From assembly GCA_963713275.1 (NCBI GenBank), contig CAVQLG010000021.1:62001-126000 (forward strand): a stretch of 64,000 nucleotides of DNA, written 5' to 3'. The stretch is from CAIWHR01 sp963713275 (lineage in GTDB: Bacteria; Pseudomonadota; Gammaproteobacteria; Burkholderiales; Casimicrobiaceae). Shown here piece by piece: positions 42,618 to 52,713 of this stretch; within the stretch, counting starts at the first letter, position 1; each line of letters starts with the position of its first letter. The position numbers and the translations under genes are program-made. The notes under the pieces are model-generated. The model did not search any database. It was not told the DNA's origin and saw nothing but the letters and a program-made list of their open reading frames with translations.

Positions 42618-43340
42618 ATGGCAGGTGACATCATCACGATCGGCGCGGTGCGCGGGCCGGCGGCGACCAAGGACCGCATCCTCGACGCGGCCGAAGTGCT
42701 GTTCCTGGAGCACGGGTTCGAGGGGACCAGCCTGCGCGCCATCACGTCCGCCGCCGGCGTCAATCTCGCCGCCGTCAACTACCACTTCGGCAGCAAGGAG
42801 GAGCTCTTTCGCGCGGTCCTCACGCGCCGCCTCGACCCGATGAACCAGGAGCGGGTGGCGCTGCTCGACACCCTCGAGGCGGACGCGGGCGGCGCAGCGG
42901 TGGACTGCGAGCGCATCCTCGCCGCGATGTTCGTTCCGGCGCTGCACCTTGCCCGCGATCCCGCCCGTGGCGGCTCGAACTTCCTGCGCCTGCTCGGGCG
43001 CGCTTACGCCGATCCCGCCCCCTTCGTTCGCCATTTCCTGTCCGAGCACTACGCCGAGATGATCGAGCGCTTCAAGGCGGCGTTCGGCCGCGCGCTGCCG
43101 CAGCTCACCCCGCGGGAGCTGTCGTGGCGCCTGCACTTCATCATGGGCGCGCTTTCCTACACGCTCGCCGGCACCGACGCGCTGAAGCTCATCGCCGAAA
43201 TCACGCCGCCGGAGCACCGCGACGATGAAGCGTTGCTGCACCGACTGGCGCCCTTCCTCTTGGCGGGGCTCCAGTCTCCCCCCACCGAACCCGGCGACGA
43301 CCCGCCGCCGGCCGACGGAGGCGAGCCTGCGACGTGGTGA
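42618..43340 (+). CDS. TetR-family regulator of the fatty-acid degradation cluster
   Basis: 240 aa. The helix-turn-helix domain covers TKDRILDAAEVLFLEHGFEG to VNYHFGSKEELFRAVLTRR. The C-terminal domain has FVPALHLARDPARGGSNFLR and RLHFIMGALSYTLAGTDALK, as in proteobacterial TetR regulators of beta-oxidation genes. It directly precedes fadE (71 bp). ATG 42618 is preferred; ATG 42576 is possible. A likely role is acyl-CoA-released repressor of the cluster. Confidence 0.92.
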   Translation: MAGDIITIGAVRGPAATKDRILDAAEVLFLEHGFEGTSLRAITSAAGVNLAAVNYHFGSKEELFRAVLTRRLDPMNQERVALLDTLEADAGGAAVDCERILAAMFVPALHLARDPARGGSNFLRLLGRAYADPAPFVRHFLSEHYAEMIERFKAAFGRALPQLTPRELSWRLHFIMGALSYTLAGTDALKLIAEITPPEHRDDEALLHRLAPFLLAGLQSPPTEPGDDPPPADGGEPATW

Positions 43341-43411
43341 TCCCGCGTTGCGGGCGCTTCGCGCGGCATGAACGCCGCCACCTCACCGATCCCCGAAACC
43401 TGGAGTTCCCT

Positions 43412-45937
43412 ATGCTTACAGTTGCCTGGTTGGTCGCACTCCTCCTCGGTGCGGTCGCGCTGGCTTACGTCAACGCCTCCGGCATCGTCTGGACAGTGGC
43501 GCTTGGCGCCGCGCTCGGCATCGCCTGGGGCGCGAGCCTCCTTCCGGCGTGGCTCAGCCTCGCGCTTGCCGCCGTGTTCGTGCTGCTCGCCATCCCCCTC
43601 AACGTCACCGCGTTGCGGCGCAAGCTCATCAGCGACGGCGTCCTCGCGTTGTACCGCAAGATCCTGCCGCCGATGTCGCAGACCGAGCGCGAGGCGATCG
43701 AGGCCGGATCCGTGTGGTGGGACGGCGAGCTCTTCTCCGGCAAGCCGGATTGGAACAGGCTGCTCACCGTTGCGCGGCCCGCGCTCACGCCCGAAGAACA
43801 GCGCTTCCTCGACGTGGAAACGCAGGAGCTGTGCGAGCTCATCACCGACTGGGAGACGACGCACGTGCACCGCGACCTGCCGCAGCACGTCTGGCAGTTC
43901 ATCAAGGACAAGGGCTTCCTCGGCATGAGCATTGCCAAGGAGTACGGTGGCTTGGGCTTCTCCGGCTACGCGCACTCGCAGGTCATGACCAAGCTGTCGA
44001 CGCGTTCGGGCACCGTCGCGGTCAGCGTGATGGTCCCGAACTCGCTCGGGCCGGCCGAACTGCTCGCCCACTACGGTACCGACGCGCAGAAGCGCTACTA
44101 CCTGCCGCGGCTCGCCAAAGGCATCGAGATACCGTGCTTCGCGCTCACCAACCCGACCGCCGGCTCCGACGCCGCGTCGATTCCGGACTACGGCGTGGTC
44201 TGCTGGGGCCAGCACGAGGGCAAGAAGGTGCTCGGCCTCGCGGTCACCTGGGACAAGCGCTACATCACGCTGGGCCCGGTCGCCACGCTGCTGGGCCTCG
44301 CGTTCCGGGCCTACGACCCGGATCACCTGGTCGGCGACAAGGAGGACATCGGCATCACCTGCGCGCTGATCCCGACCTCGCATCCCGGCGTCGAGATCGG
44401 CCGCCGGCACATGCCGTTGAGCGCGGTGTTCCAGAACGGCCCGAACTGGGGCAAGAACGTGTTCATCCCGATGGACTGGGTCATCGGGGGGCAGCCGATG
44501 CTGGGCCGCGGCTGGCGGATGCTGATGGAGTGCCTCGCCGCCGGGCGCGGCATCTCGCTGCCCTCGTCGGCGACGGGAATGGCCAAGCTCGCCGTGCGCG
44601 CGACCGGCGGCTACGCCCGCGTGCGCTCGCAGTTCAAGACGCCGATCGGCAAGTTCGAAGGCGTCGAGGAAGCGCTGGCGCGGATGGGCGGGACCCTGTA
44701 CATGATGGACGCCACCCGGGCGCTCACGGCGGCCGCCATCGACATCGGGGAAAAGCCGGCCGTGGTCTCGGGCATCGCCAAGCTGCACCTCACCGAGCGC
44801 GCTCGCCAGGTCGTCAACGACGCGATGGACGTCGTCGGCGGCAAGGGAATCTGCATGGGACCCTCGAACTTCATCGGCGCCGCGTACATGCAGGTGCCGG
44901 TGGCGATCACCGTCGAGGGCGCCAACATCCTCACCCGCAGCCTGATCGTCTTCGGGCAGGGCGCGATCCGCTGCCACCCCTACGTGCTGAAGGAGATGCT
45001 GGCCACGCGCGAGCACGACCCCACGCAGGCATCGGTTGCCTTCGACGCGGCGCTGTTCGGGCATCTGCGTTTCGCCGCGACCAACGCGGCGCGCGCGCTG
45101 GTCCTGGGACTCACGGGCGCGCGCTTCGTCGCGGCGCCCGCGAAGGCCGCGCCGGAAGCGCGCCGTTACTACCGGGAGCTCGGCCGCTGCTCGGCGGCGC
45201 TGGCGCTCCTGGCGGACGTCTCGATGGCCGTGCTGGGTGGCGCGCTCAAGCGCAAGGAGAAGCTGTCCGCGCGCCTGGGCGACGTCCTGTCGCTGCTCTA
45301 CCTCTGCTCGGCGACGCTCAAGCGCTACGAGGACGAAGGCCGGCAGGCAGCCGACGCGCCGCTGCTGCACTGGGCGATCCAGGATGCGCTGTTCAAGACG
45401 CAGCACGCGGTCGACGGGGTGCTGTCGAATTTCCCCAACCGCTTCCTCGCCGCGGTGTTGCGCCGCCTCGTCTATCCGCTCGGCCGGCCGTACGCGCCGC
45501 CCTCGGACAAGCTCGGACACGACGTCGCGAAGCTGCTGCTCGAGCCCTCGGCGACCCGCGACCGCCTGGTCGCCGGTTCCTTCGTGTCCAAGGCGCCTGA
45601 CGACCCCGTCGCGCTGATCGAGCTGGCGCTGGTCGCGACCCTCGCCGCGGAACCGATCGAAGCGAAGATCCGGGCTGCGGTCAAGGAGGGGCGCCTCGAC
45701 GCCAAGCTGCCGCCGGGAGGCGGGCTGGACGCGCTGGTGGCGCGGGCCCAGGGTCAGGGCGTCATCAGCGCCGCCGAGGCGCAGGCGGTGATCGCCGCGC
45801 GCGAGCTCACCGCCAAGGTGATCCGCGTCGACGACTTCGCGCAGGACCTCGGCACCGCGGGCCAGCGGCCGCTCGATTACCGCCACCGCCATCAGCAGGC
45901 GCCGGCCGCGCCGGTCGTGCACCGGGCCGCCGCGTAG
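43412..45937 (+). CDS. fadE: Acyl-CoA dehydrogenase FadE
   Basis: 841 aa, the size and layout of membrane-associated FadE: two N-terminal hydrophobic segments (VAWLVALLLGAVALAYVNAS and a second to about residue 55), then a dehydrogenase core. The core has GFLGMSIAKEYGGLGFSGYA, CFALTNPTAGSDAASIPDYG, ECLAAGRGISLPSSATGMAK and VEGANILTRSLIVFGQGAIR. It ends with a C-terminal DUF1974-type region. It catalyses the first oxidation of beta-oxidation. GGAG lies 9 bases before the ATG. Confidence 0.97.
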   Translation: MLTVAWLVALLLGAVALAYVNASGIVWTVALGAALGIAWGASLLPAWLSLALAAVFVLLAIPLNVTALRRKLISDGVLALYRKILPPMSQTEREAIEAGSVWWDGELFSGKPDWNRLLTVARPALTPEEQRFLDVETQELCELITDWETTHVHRDLPQHVWQFIKDKGFLGMSIAKEYGGLGFSGYAHSQVMTKLSTRSGTVAVSVMVPNSLGPAELLAHYGTDAQKRYYLPRLAKGIEIPCFALTNPTAGSDAASIPDYGVVCWGQHEGKKVLGLAVTWDKRYITLGPVATLLGLAFRAYDPDHLVGDKEDIGITCALIPTSHPGVEIGRRHMPLSAVFQNGPNWGKNVFIPMDWVIGGQPMLGRGWRMLMECLAAGRGISLPSSATGMAKLAVRATGGYARVRSQFKTPIGKFEGVEEALARMGGTLYMMDATRALTAAAIDIGEKPAVVSGIAKLHLTERARQVVNDAMDVVGGKGICMGPSNFIGAAYMQVPVAITVEGANILTRSLIVFGQGAIRCHPYVLKEMLATREHDPTQASVAFDAALFGHLRFAATNAARALVLGLTGARFVAAPAKAAPEARRYYRELGRCSAALALLADVSMAVLGGALKRKEKLSARLGDVLSLLYLCSATLKRYEDEGRQAADAPLLHWAIQDALFKTQHAVDGVLSNFPNRFLAAVLRRLVYPLGRPYAPPSDKLGHDVAKLLLEPSATRDRLVAGSFVSKAPDDPVALIELALVATLAAEPIEAKIRAAVKEGRLDAKLPPGGGLDALVARAQGQGVISAAEAQAVIAARELTAKVIRVDDFAQDLGTAGQRPLDYRHRHQQAPAAPVVHRAAA

Positions 45938-46110
45938 CGTCGACTGCGGGCCCGGCGGTCGTTTCCGGTCACCGCGAGGGCGCTTCCGCCCTCGCGGATG
46001 CTATCGTGGCGCCGAGCCACGCCAACGCAGAGGGGCCCCTGCACGATCGACCGCGGCCGGACACCGCGGCCCGTCAGGGCGGCCCTGCCCACCCCCGATC
46101 GGAGGCCACG

Positions 46111-48027
46111 ATGCGACACTGGACCCTCACCCGCGAGGCCGACGGCCTGACACGGCTCGTCTTCGACAAAGCCGGCGCGACGACCAACACGCTGTCGGGC
46201 GACGTGCTGACCGAACTCAACGCGGCGCTCGACGAACTCGACCGCAGCCCGCCCCAGGGGCTCATCGTCGCCTCGGGCAAGGGAAACGGCTTCATCGCCG
46301 GCGCCGACATCGACGAGTTCGGCGAAGTCAGGAGCGATGCGGACGCCATCGCGCTGGTGAAGCGCGGCTGGGACAGCTTCGATCGGCTGGCCGCGGTCCG
46401 CTACCCGACCCTGGCGCTGGTGCGCGGCTTCTGCCTCGGCGGCGGCCTGGAACTGGCGCTCGCCTGCCGCTACCGGATCGCCGTCGACGAGCCGGCGACG
46501 CGGCTGGGGCTGCCGGAGGTGCTGCTGGGGATCGTCCCCGGCTGGGGCGGGATCGCGCGCCTGCCGCGGCTCACCGGCGCGCCGGCGGCGCTCGATCTCC
46601 TGCTCACCGGCAAGACGGTCGACGCCCGCCGCGCGAAGCGGCTCGGTATCGTCGACGAATGCGTGTCGCCGCAGGCCATGGACGACGCCGCGCGCGGCAT
46701 GCTCAAGGCGCTGCCGGCCCCGCATGCGCTCGGGTTCGCGCAGTCGCTCACGCTCAACCCCCTCGTCCGGCGGTTCATCGCCGCGCAGGCGGCGAAGAAG
46801 GTCGCCCAGCGGGCTCGGCGCGAGCACTATCCGGCGCCGTACGCGATCCTCGCGCTGTTCGCGCGCTACGACGGCAACCCGCTGGCGCCAGCGGCGTCCG
46901 ACCCGGCGTCGATCGCCTCGCTCTTGAAGTCGCCGACGGCGATGAACCTCATCCGGGTGTACCGGCTGCAGGAGCGCTTGAAAGCGCTGGGCAAGGACGC
47001 CGCCTTCCGGGCCGCGCACGTCCACGTGGTCGGCGCAAGTGCGATCGGCAGCGCCGTCGCGGCGTGGTGCGCGCTGCGCGGACTCACCGTGACACTGCAG
47101 GACCGGGACGCCGAGCGGCTGGCGCCCGCGATGGAGCGCGCGGCGAAGCTCTTCGCGGAGCGGCTCAAGGATCCGCAGCAAGCGCGCGAGGCAACCGACC
47201 GCCTCACCGCCGACCCCGCCGGCGACGGCGTCGCCCGCGCCGACGCGATCATCGAGGCGACGCCCGAGAATCGGGACGCGAAGCGCACGCTCGTCGCCGC
47301 GATCGAAGCGAAGGCCCGGGAGGATGCGCTGCTCGCGACCAGCACGTCGAGCATCCCGCTGGAGGAGATCGCCGGCGCGCTGCGGGACGGTTCACGGCTC
47401 GTCGGGCTCCATTTCTTCGATCCCGTCGCCCGGACGATGCTGGTCGAGGTGGTCGCCGGGAAAGCGACGCGCCCCGAGGTGGCCGGCAACGCCGCCGCGT
47501 TCGTCCGGCAGCTCGACAAGCTGCCGCTGCCGGTGAGGAGTGCGCCCGGCCTGCTCGTCGACCGCCTGCAGGCACCCTACGTCATGGCCGCGATGCGCTG
47601 CGTCGACGAAGGCATTGCGCCCGAAATCGTCGACGCTGCCGCGCTGCGCTTCGGCATGGCGACGGGGCCGATCGAGCTCGCCGATACCGCCGGGCTCGAC
47701 GTCTGCGCGGCCGCCGGCAGGATGCTGGCGCCCGACGCATCGCCGCCACGCAGGCTCACCGAGCTGATCGCCGCCGGCCACCTGGGCCGCAAGAGCAAGC
47801 GCGGTTTCTACGACTACGCCGCAGGCAAGCCGGCCAAGCCCCCCGTGCGGGCGGTGCCTGCCGGACTTGACCGGCGGCTGGTCGAGCCCCTCGTCCGGGA
47901 GGCCCGGTCGGCGCTGGCCGAAGGCATCGTTGCCGACGCCGACCTGGTCGACGCCGCAGCGATCTTCGGCGTCGGCTTCGCCCCGTTCACCGGGGGGCCG
48001 CTGCACGACGCCGGAGCCTCCCGCTAG
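46111..48027 (+). CDS. FadB/FadJ-type multifunctional enoyl-CoA hydratase / 3-hydroxyacyl-CoA dehydrogenase
   Basis: 638 aa, shorter than typical FadB or FadJ (about 710-730). The hydratase half has GKGNGFIAGADIDEF, GFCLGGGLELALACRYRIAV and RLGLPEVLLGIVPGWGGIAR with both catalytic Glu positions. The dehydrogenase half has VHVVGASAIGSAVAAWCALR (NAD-binding, with A replacing a glycine: GASAIG), ATSTSSIPLEEIA and LVGLHFFDPVARTMLVEVV. GGAGG precedes the ATG. No thiolase gene follows, so fadA must lie elsewhere. Confidence 0.93.
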   Translation: MRHWTLTREADGLTRLVFDKAGATTNTLSGDVLTELNAALDELDRSPPQGLIVASGKGNGFIAGADIDEFGEVRSDADAIALVKRGWDSFDRLAAVRYPTLALVRGFCLGGGLELALACRYRIAVDEPATRLGLPEVLLGIVPGWGGIARLPRLTGAPAALDLLLTGKTVDARRAKRLGIVDECVSPQAMDDAARGMLKALPAPHALGFAQSLTLNPLVRRFIAAQAAKKVAQRARREHYPAPYAILALFARYDGNPLAPAASDPASIASLLKSPTAMNLIRVYRLQERLKALGKDAAFRAAHVHVVGASAIGSAVAAWCALRGLTVTLQDRDAERLAPAMERAAKLFAERLKDPQQAREATDRLTADPAGDGVARADAIIEATPENRDAKRTLVAAIEAKAREDALLATSTSSIPLEEIAGALRDGSRLVGLHFFDPVARTMLVEVVAGKATRPEVAGNAAAFVRQLDKLPLPVRSAPGLLVDRLQAPYVMAAMRCVDEGIAPEIVDAAALRFGMATGPIELADTAGLDVCAAAGRMLAPDASPPRRLTELIAAGHLGRKSKRGFYDYAAGKPAKPPVRAVPAGLDRRLVEPLVREARSALAEGIVADADLVDAAAIFGVGFAPFTGGPLHDAGASR

Positions 48028-48176
48028 GACCCATCTGGGTGTACGATTCTCGGAAGAAAGCCAAACCGCTCGGCTCCGGCCGCCCGCCCGCGGGGGAGGA
48101 GCCAAGGCCATGCAGCGCCCTTCATCGACCCCATCGGAATGCCCGTCAGCCCCCCGGCGCGGCAAGGAGAACGATC

Positions 48177-49850
48177 GTGGAAAAAATCTGGCTTAAGCAC
48201 TACCCGAAGGGCGTCCCGGCGCAGATCGACATCGATACCTATGCGTCGCTGCGCGACGTGTTCGAGGAAGCCTGCCGGAAGTACGGGAGCGGCAAGGCAT
48301 ACACCTGCATGGGCAAGTCGATCACGTTCTCCGAGCTCGACACGCTGACGGAGACTTTCGGCGCCTGGCTCCAGGGACAAGGCTGCAAGAAGGGCGCGCG
48401 CGTCGCGCTGATGATGCCCAACATCCTGCAGTATCCGGTGTGCCTGTTCGGCGCGCTGCGGGCCGGGTGCACCATCGTCAACGTCAACCCGCTGTACACG
48501 GCGCGGGAGCTCGAGCACCAGTTGAACGACTCCGGCGCCGACGTGCTGATCGTCGTCGAGAACTTCGCCTGCACCGTCGAGGAGGTCGTGGCCAAGACCA
48601 AGGTGCGCAAGGTCATCGTGACCAGCATCGGCGAGCTCCTGGGGTTCAAGGGGCTGATCGTCGATTTCGTTCTGCGCCAGGTGAAGAAGGCGATCCCGGC
48701 GTGGAGCCTGCCGGAATCGCTGCGCCTGTCCGACGCCCTCGCCGAAGGCCGCAAGCGCAAGCTGGAGAAGGTCCCGCTCGGTCACGACGACATCGCGTTC
48801 CTGCAGTACACCGGCGGCACCACCGGCGTGGCCAAGGGAGCGATGCTGCTCCATCGCAACATCGTCGCCAACTTGCTGCAGGCGCGGGCCTGGCTCCAGC
48901 CGTTCCTCGACCCCAACGTCCCGGAGGTGATCCTCACGCCGCTGCCGCTCTACCACATCTTCTCGCTGACCGCGAACTGCCTTACTTTCATGACGCTGGG
49001 CGCCGAGAACGTGCTGATCCCCAATCCCCGCGACATCCCCGGCTTCGTCAAGGAGATGAGCAAGCACCGTTTCACGGTCATGACCGGCGTCAACACGCTG
49101 TTCAACGCGCTGGTCAACAGCCCGGAGTTCGCGAAGCTCGACTTCTCCACGCTCCGCGTGACGCTGGGTGGCGGGATGGCGGTGCAGGAGGCCGTCGCTG
49201 TCAAGTGGAAGAAGGTGACCGGCTGCACGCTGATCGAGGCCTACGGGCTGACCGAGACGTCACCGGCGGCAACGATCAACCCGCTCGACATCCCCGAGTA
49301 CAACGGCTCGATCGGACTGCCGATCCCGTCTACCGACCTCGTTCTGCGGGACGACAGCGGCAAGGCCGTGGCGCTCGGGCAGCCGGGCGAGATCTGCATC
49401 CGCGGGCCGCAGGTGATGGCAGGGTACTGGCAGCGGCCCGACGAAACCGCCAAGGTGATGGACAAGGACGGCTGGTTCGCGACCGGAGACGTCGGCGTCA
49501 TGGACGACAAGGGGTTCGTCCGGATCGTCGACCGCAAGAAGGACATGATTCTGGTCTCGGGCTTCAACGTCTATCCCAACGAGATCGAGGCCGTCGTCGC
49601 GATGCACCCCGGCGTGCTCGAATGCGCGGCGGTCGGCGTGCCCGACAAGAAATCGGGCGAGGCGGTGCGGCTCTACGTCGTCAAGAAGGACGAGAAGCTC
49701 ACCGCCGAGGACGTGATGAAGTTCTGCCGCGAGAACCTGACCGGATACAAGTGCCCGCGCGACATCGAGTTCCGCAAGGACCTGCCGAAGACGAACGTCG
49801 GCAAGATCCTGCGCCGGCAGTTGCGCGACGAGGCGATGAAGACGGCCTAG
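48177..49850 (+). CDS. fadD: Long-chain fatty-acid-CoA ligase FadD
   Basis: 557 aa from a GTG with AAGGAGA 6 bases upstream. It has the AMP-binding P-loop FLQYTGGTTGVAKGAMLLHR, the adenylate motif IEAYGLTETSP, and the FACS motif DGWFATGDVGVMDDKGFVRI with VDRKKDMILVSGFNVYPNEI. The C-terminal lysine region KTNVGKILRRQLRDE is complete. It activates imported fatty acids to acyl-CoA. Confidence 0.97.
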   Translation: MEKIWLKHYPKGVPAQIDIDTYASLRDVFEEACRKYGSGKAYTCMGKSITFSELDTLTETFGAWLQGQGCKKGARVALMMPNILQYPVCLFGALRAGCTIVNVNPLYTARELEHQLNDSGADVLIVVENFACTVEEVVAKTKVRKVIVTSIGELLGFKGLIVDFVLRQVKKAIPAWSLPESLRLSDALAEGRKRKLEKVPLGHDDIAFLQYTGGTTGVAKGAMLLHRNIVANLLQARAWLQPFLDPNVPEVILTPLPLYHIFSLTANCLTFMTLGAENVLIPNPRDIPGFVKEMSKHRFTVMTGVNTLFNALVNSPEFAKLDFSTLRVTLGGGMAVQEAVAVKWKKVTGCTLIEAYGLTETSPAATINPLDIPEYNGSIGLPIPSTDLVLRDDSGKAVALGQPGEICIRGPQVMAGYWQRPDETAKVMDKDGWFATGDVGVMDDKGFVRIVDRKKDMILVSGFNVYPNEIEAVVAMHPGVLECAAVGVPDKKSGEAVRLYVVKKDEKLTAEDVMKFCRENLTGYKCPRDIEFRKDLPKTNVGKILRRQLRDEAMKTA

Positions 49851-49888
49851 GAACCTGGCGAGGGCGATTCGCCGCGGGGCACTGCGGG

Positions 49889-49915
49889 GCACTGCGGCAG
49901 AGCGTGCCGCAGTGC
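49889..49915. terminator. Hairpin downstream of fadD
   Basis: An 11-bp perfect stem (GCACTGCGGCA / TGCCGCAGTGC) encloses a 5-nt loop. There is no T-run. It may end or attenuate the fadE-fadD transcript, or stabilise its 3' end. Confidence 0.5.
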
Positions 49916-49958
49916 CGCACGCCTGGCGCCGTGCGATGGACGCTGAAGACCGAGCGCG

Positions 49959-50354
49959 ATGATCGACGTACCGGTGGAACTGCCCGACCGCGAGCCCGTG
50001 CTGCGCGTGGTGCCGATGCCCGCCGACGCGAACTACCACGGCGACATCTTCGGCGGCTGGATCATGTCCCAGGTCGACCTCGCGGGGTCGATTCCGGCGT
50101 CGCGCCGGGCCCGCGGCCGCGTCGCGACGGTGGCCGTCAATTCCTTCGTGTTCAAGCAGCCGGTGCTGATCGGCGACCTCGTCACGTTTTTCGCCGCGAT
50201 CGTACGCACCGGGCGCACCTCGATCACCGTCGACGTCGAGGTGTACGCGCAGCGCAACCCGACCGACGAGATCACCGTGAAGGTCACCGAGGCCAGCCTC
50301 ACCTACGTCGCCGTGGACCGGGAGCGCCAGCCGCGCCCGCTGCCGCCGCAATGA
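49959..50354 (+). CDS. YciA-like acyl-CoA thioesterase (hotdog fold)
   Basis: 131 aa with PMPADANYHGDIFGGWIMSQ, the catalytic Asn/His/Asp block of YciA-like hotdog thioesterases, followed by FVFKQPVLIGDLVTFFAAI and TSITVDVEVYAQRNP. It hydrolyses acyl-CoA to free fatty acid and CoA. It lies in the same direction between fadD and fadL, suggesting a role in balancing acyl-CoA during fatty-acid uptake. Confidence 0.93.
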   Translation: MIDVPVELPDREPVLRVVPMPADANYHGDIFGGWIMSQVDLAGSIPASRRARGRVATVAVNSFVFKQPVLIGDLVTFFAAIVRTGRTSITVDVEVYAQRNPTDEITVKVTEASLTYVAVDRERQPRPLPPQ

Positions 50355-50591
50355 CGCGCCCCCGCGCGCGCGGTGCCGAACTGCACGTGGTGCCAAACTG
50401 CAACAACCTTGCACCGGACCGACTTCGATCCGTCGGGGCCCTGCCTTCGCCGCGAAGCGGAGTGTATATTCAAGCGACGGCTCGCTGATCACTCCGATCT
50501 GCAGAACCGCCCGGGTGTGCCACACAGGTGCGCAAGGACGCGGCGCTTGTCGGCCGCGCGTCCGACAACCCGCCTCGAGGAGGCTGCCGCG

Positions 50592-52025
50592 ATGAAACTC
50601 CCGTTCGTTCGTACCCGAATCGCCGTCGCCGTGGGGGGATGCGCCCTGGCGTTGGCCGCGGGGCAGGCGCAGGGCGCGGCGTTCGCGCTCGCCGAGCAGT
50701 CCGCCAGCGGCATGGGCACCGCGTTCGCCGGCGGCGCCGCGGAGGCCGCCGACGCGTCGACCGTCTGGATGAACCCTGCCGGCATGGTGCGCCTGCCGAT
50801 GCAGCTGGTCGCTGCGCTGCACGTCGTCACGCCGTCGATCGAGTTCAACAACGACGGCTCGATCGCGGCGCTCAACCAGCCGCTCGGCGACTCGGGCGGC
50901 AACGCGGGCTCGCACAATTACCTGCCGAACTTCTATTTCACGGTGCCGGTCACCAGGGAGCTCTACTTCGGCCTCGGCGTGAACCCGCCGTTCGGCCTCG
51001 TCACCTGGTACGGCAGCGGCTTCATCGGGCGTTACCAGGCGATCGAGTCGACGCTCAAGACGATCAACGTCGAGCCGGCGCTGGCCTGGAAGTTCAACGA
51101 CCAGTGGTCGCTCGGCGTCGGGGTCAATTGGCAGCGCATCGACGCGACGCTGACGCAGGCGACCAACTATTCGGGCGCTCTGATCCAGGGCGCCACGGCT
51201 CTGGCCGCGGCGGGACAGATTCCCCAGACGCTGGTCCCGCAGATCGCGGCGGCGACGCCGGGACTCGACGGCTATGGTTCGATCAACGGCCGCGACAGCG
51301 CCTGGGGCTGGAACATCGGCGTGCTGTTCAACCTCAACGACAGGCAGCGCGTCGGCGCGCAGTACCGGTCGTCGATGAAATACGATGTTGTTGGCAGCGC
51401 AAGCTTCAGCCATCCGGTGCCACCGGTTCCCGGCACCGTGCCGCCGACGCTGGCGCCGATCGTCGGGCAGATCGCCAATCTGGTCAACGCCAGCCCGACA
51501 TTCGCCAACGGCGGCGTCACGCTGGCGGTGGAGCTGCCGCCCTCCGCCAATGTCTCCTACTTCGGCGCGCTCGACGACCGCTGGGACGTGATGGCCGACG
51601 CGAAGTGGACCGGCTGGAGCACGATTCCCGAGTTCAAGGTCGTGCGCACCAACGGCACGGTGCTGACCGACCAGCAATGGGACTACAAGGATTCGTGGCG
51701 ATTGTCGGCCGGCGCCAACTACCACTACAGCGACCAGTGGCTGTTCCGCGGCGGCATCGCCTGGGACCAGACGCCGACCAACGACACCGATCGCAGCCTC
51801 CGGCTGCCCGACAGCGACCGGGTCTGGTTCTCGGCGGGCGCCCAGTACGCGTGGGACAAGAACTGGAAGTTCGACGTCGGATTTACCTACATCGTCGCCC
51901 AGTCGCCGTCGGTCAACCAGTATCCGAACCCGGACGCGACCAGCATCGCACGCTACGGCCAGGTCAAGGGCGACTACGACGCCAGCGTGACGATGGTCTC
52001 GGGTCAGGTGACCTACTCGTTCTGA
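50592..52025 (+). CDS. fadL: FadL-family outer-membrane fatty-acid transporter
   Basis: 477 aa with a signal peptide (IAVAVGGCALALAAGQAQGA). The mature N-terminus has the plug FALAEQSASGMGTAFAGGAA and the NPA motif WMNPAGMVRLP. The rest is alternating beta-barrel sequence ending in GQVTYSF, with a terminal aromatic for outer-membrane insertion. GAGGAGGCTGCCGCG precedes the ATG. It imports long-chain fatty acids or other hydrophobic compounds and matches the fad cluster around it. Confidence 0.95.
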   Translation: MKLPFVRTRIAVAVGGCALALAAGQAQGAAFALAEQSASGMGTAFAGGAAEAADASTVWMNPAGMVRLPMQLVAALHVVTPSIEFNNDGSIAALNQPLGDSGGNAGSHNYLPNFYFTVPVTRELYFGLGVNPPFGLVTWYGSGFIGRYQAIESTLKTINVEPALAWKFNDQWSLGVGVNWQRIDATLTQATNYSGALIQGATALAAAGQIPQTLVPQIAAATPGLDGYGSINGRDSAWGWNIGVLFNLNDRQRVGAQYRSSMKYDVVGSASFSHPVPPVPGTVPPTLAPIVGQIANLVNASPTFANGGVTLAVELPPSANVSYFGALDDRWDVMADAKWTGWSTIPEFKVVRTNGTVLTDQQWDYKDSWRLSAGANYHYSDQWLFRGGIAWDQTPTNDTDRSLRLPDSDRVWFSAGAQYAWDKNWKFDVGFTYIVAQSPSVNQYPNPDATSIARYGQVKGDYDASVTMVSGQVTYSF

Positions 52026-52107
52026 CCGCGTGTTTCACCGCCGTGCTCGACCGGCCGCGCGCCCTGAGCGGCCGGAAGAGAAGGCCTCGCTGTTCTCGAC
52101 CACCCCC

Positions 52108-52692
52108 ATGACGCCTGCCGCAAGAGCCTGCCACGCCCGATCCGTCCGCCGCCCGCTTGTCGCCGCGCTGTTCGTTGCCGCGACGCTCGCCGGCGATGCC
52201 CTCTGCGCGCAATCGGCGGCGCCCGCCGGCGGCAATCCCGTCGCCACGACCGGCAACGACGCCCTCCAGCCGCTGGCGTGGCTCGCCGGCTGCTGGCAGG
52301 GCAGCGTCAACCGGCGCGAGTTCCGCGAGCAGTGGATGCCGCCGCGGGGCGCTCTGATGGTGGGCGTGAGCCACACCGTGATCGCGGACCGGACGCAGAA
52401 CTTCGAATACCTGCGGCTCGAGGCGCGCCCGGACGGCGTGCGCTACGTCGTCGCGCCCGCGGGGACCGGCGAGACGACGTTCCGGCTCGCCTCGGAAACC
52501 CGCGACGCAGACGACCAGGTCTTCACGTTCAGCAACCCGGTCGATGCCTATCCGCAGACCCTCATCTACCGGCGCGGCCCGAAAGGCTGGCTGTACGCGC
52601 ACGTGGAAGGCAAAGCGAACGCGGCCGAGCAGAGGGTCATCTATCCGATGCGCCGGATCGACTGCGAAACCGGCGAGGTGATCGAGAAGTAG
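52108..52692 (+). CDS. DUF6265-type secreted protein
   Basis: 194 aa with a signal peptide (RRPLVAALFVAATLAGDALC). The mature part has PLAWLAGCWQGSVNRREFRE, VGVSHTVIADRTQNFEYLRL and RGPKGWLYAHVEGKA, a small lipocalin-like domain found in many secreted proteobacterial proteins (DUF6265 type). Function unknown. It lies 82 bp after fadL in the same direction and may be co-transcribed. A start at 52030 is possible but would bury the signal peptide. Confidence 0.85.
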   Translation: MTPAARACHARSVRRPLVAALFVAATLAGDALCAQSAAPAGGNPVATTGNDALQPLAWLAGCWQGSVNRREFREQWMPPRGALMVGVSHTVIADRTQNFEYLRLEARPDGVRYVVAPAGTGETTFRLASETRDADDQVFTFSNPVDAYPQTLIYRRGPKGWLYAHVEGKANAAEQRVIYPMRRIDCETGEVIEK

Positions 52693-52713
52693 CCACCGCC
52701 AGCGGGGGGCGCG

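Noticed and set aside
43157..45922. Very long open frame opposite fadE
   Set aside because: Antisense artefact of a high-GC coding region; no domain signatures.
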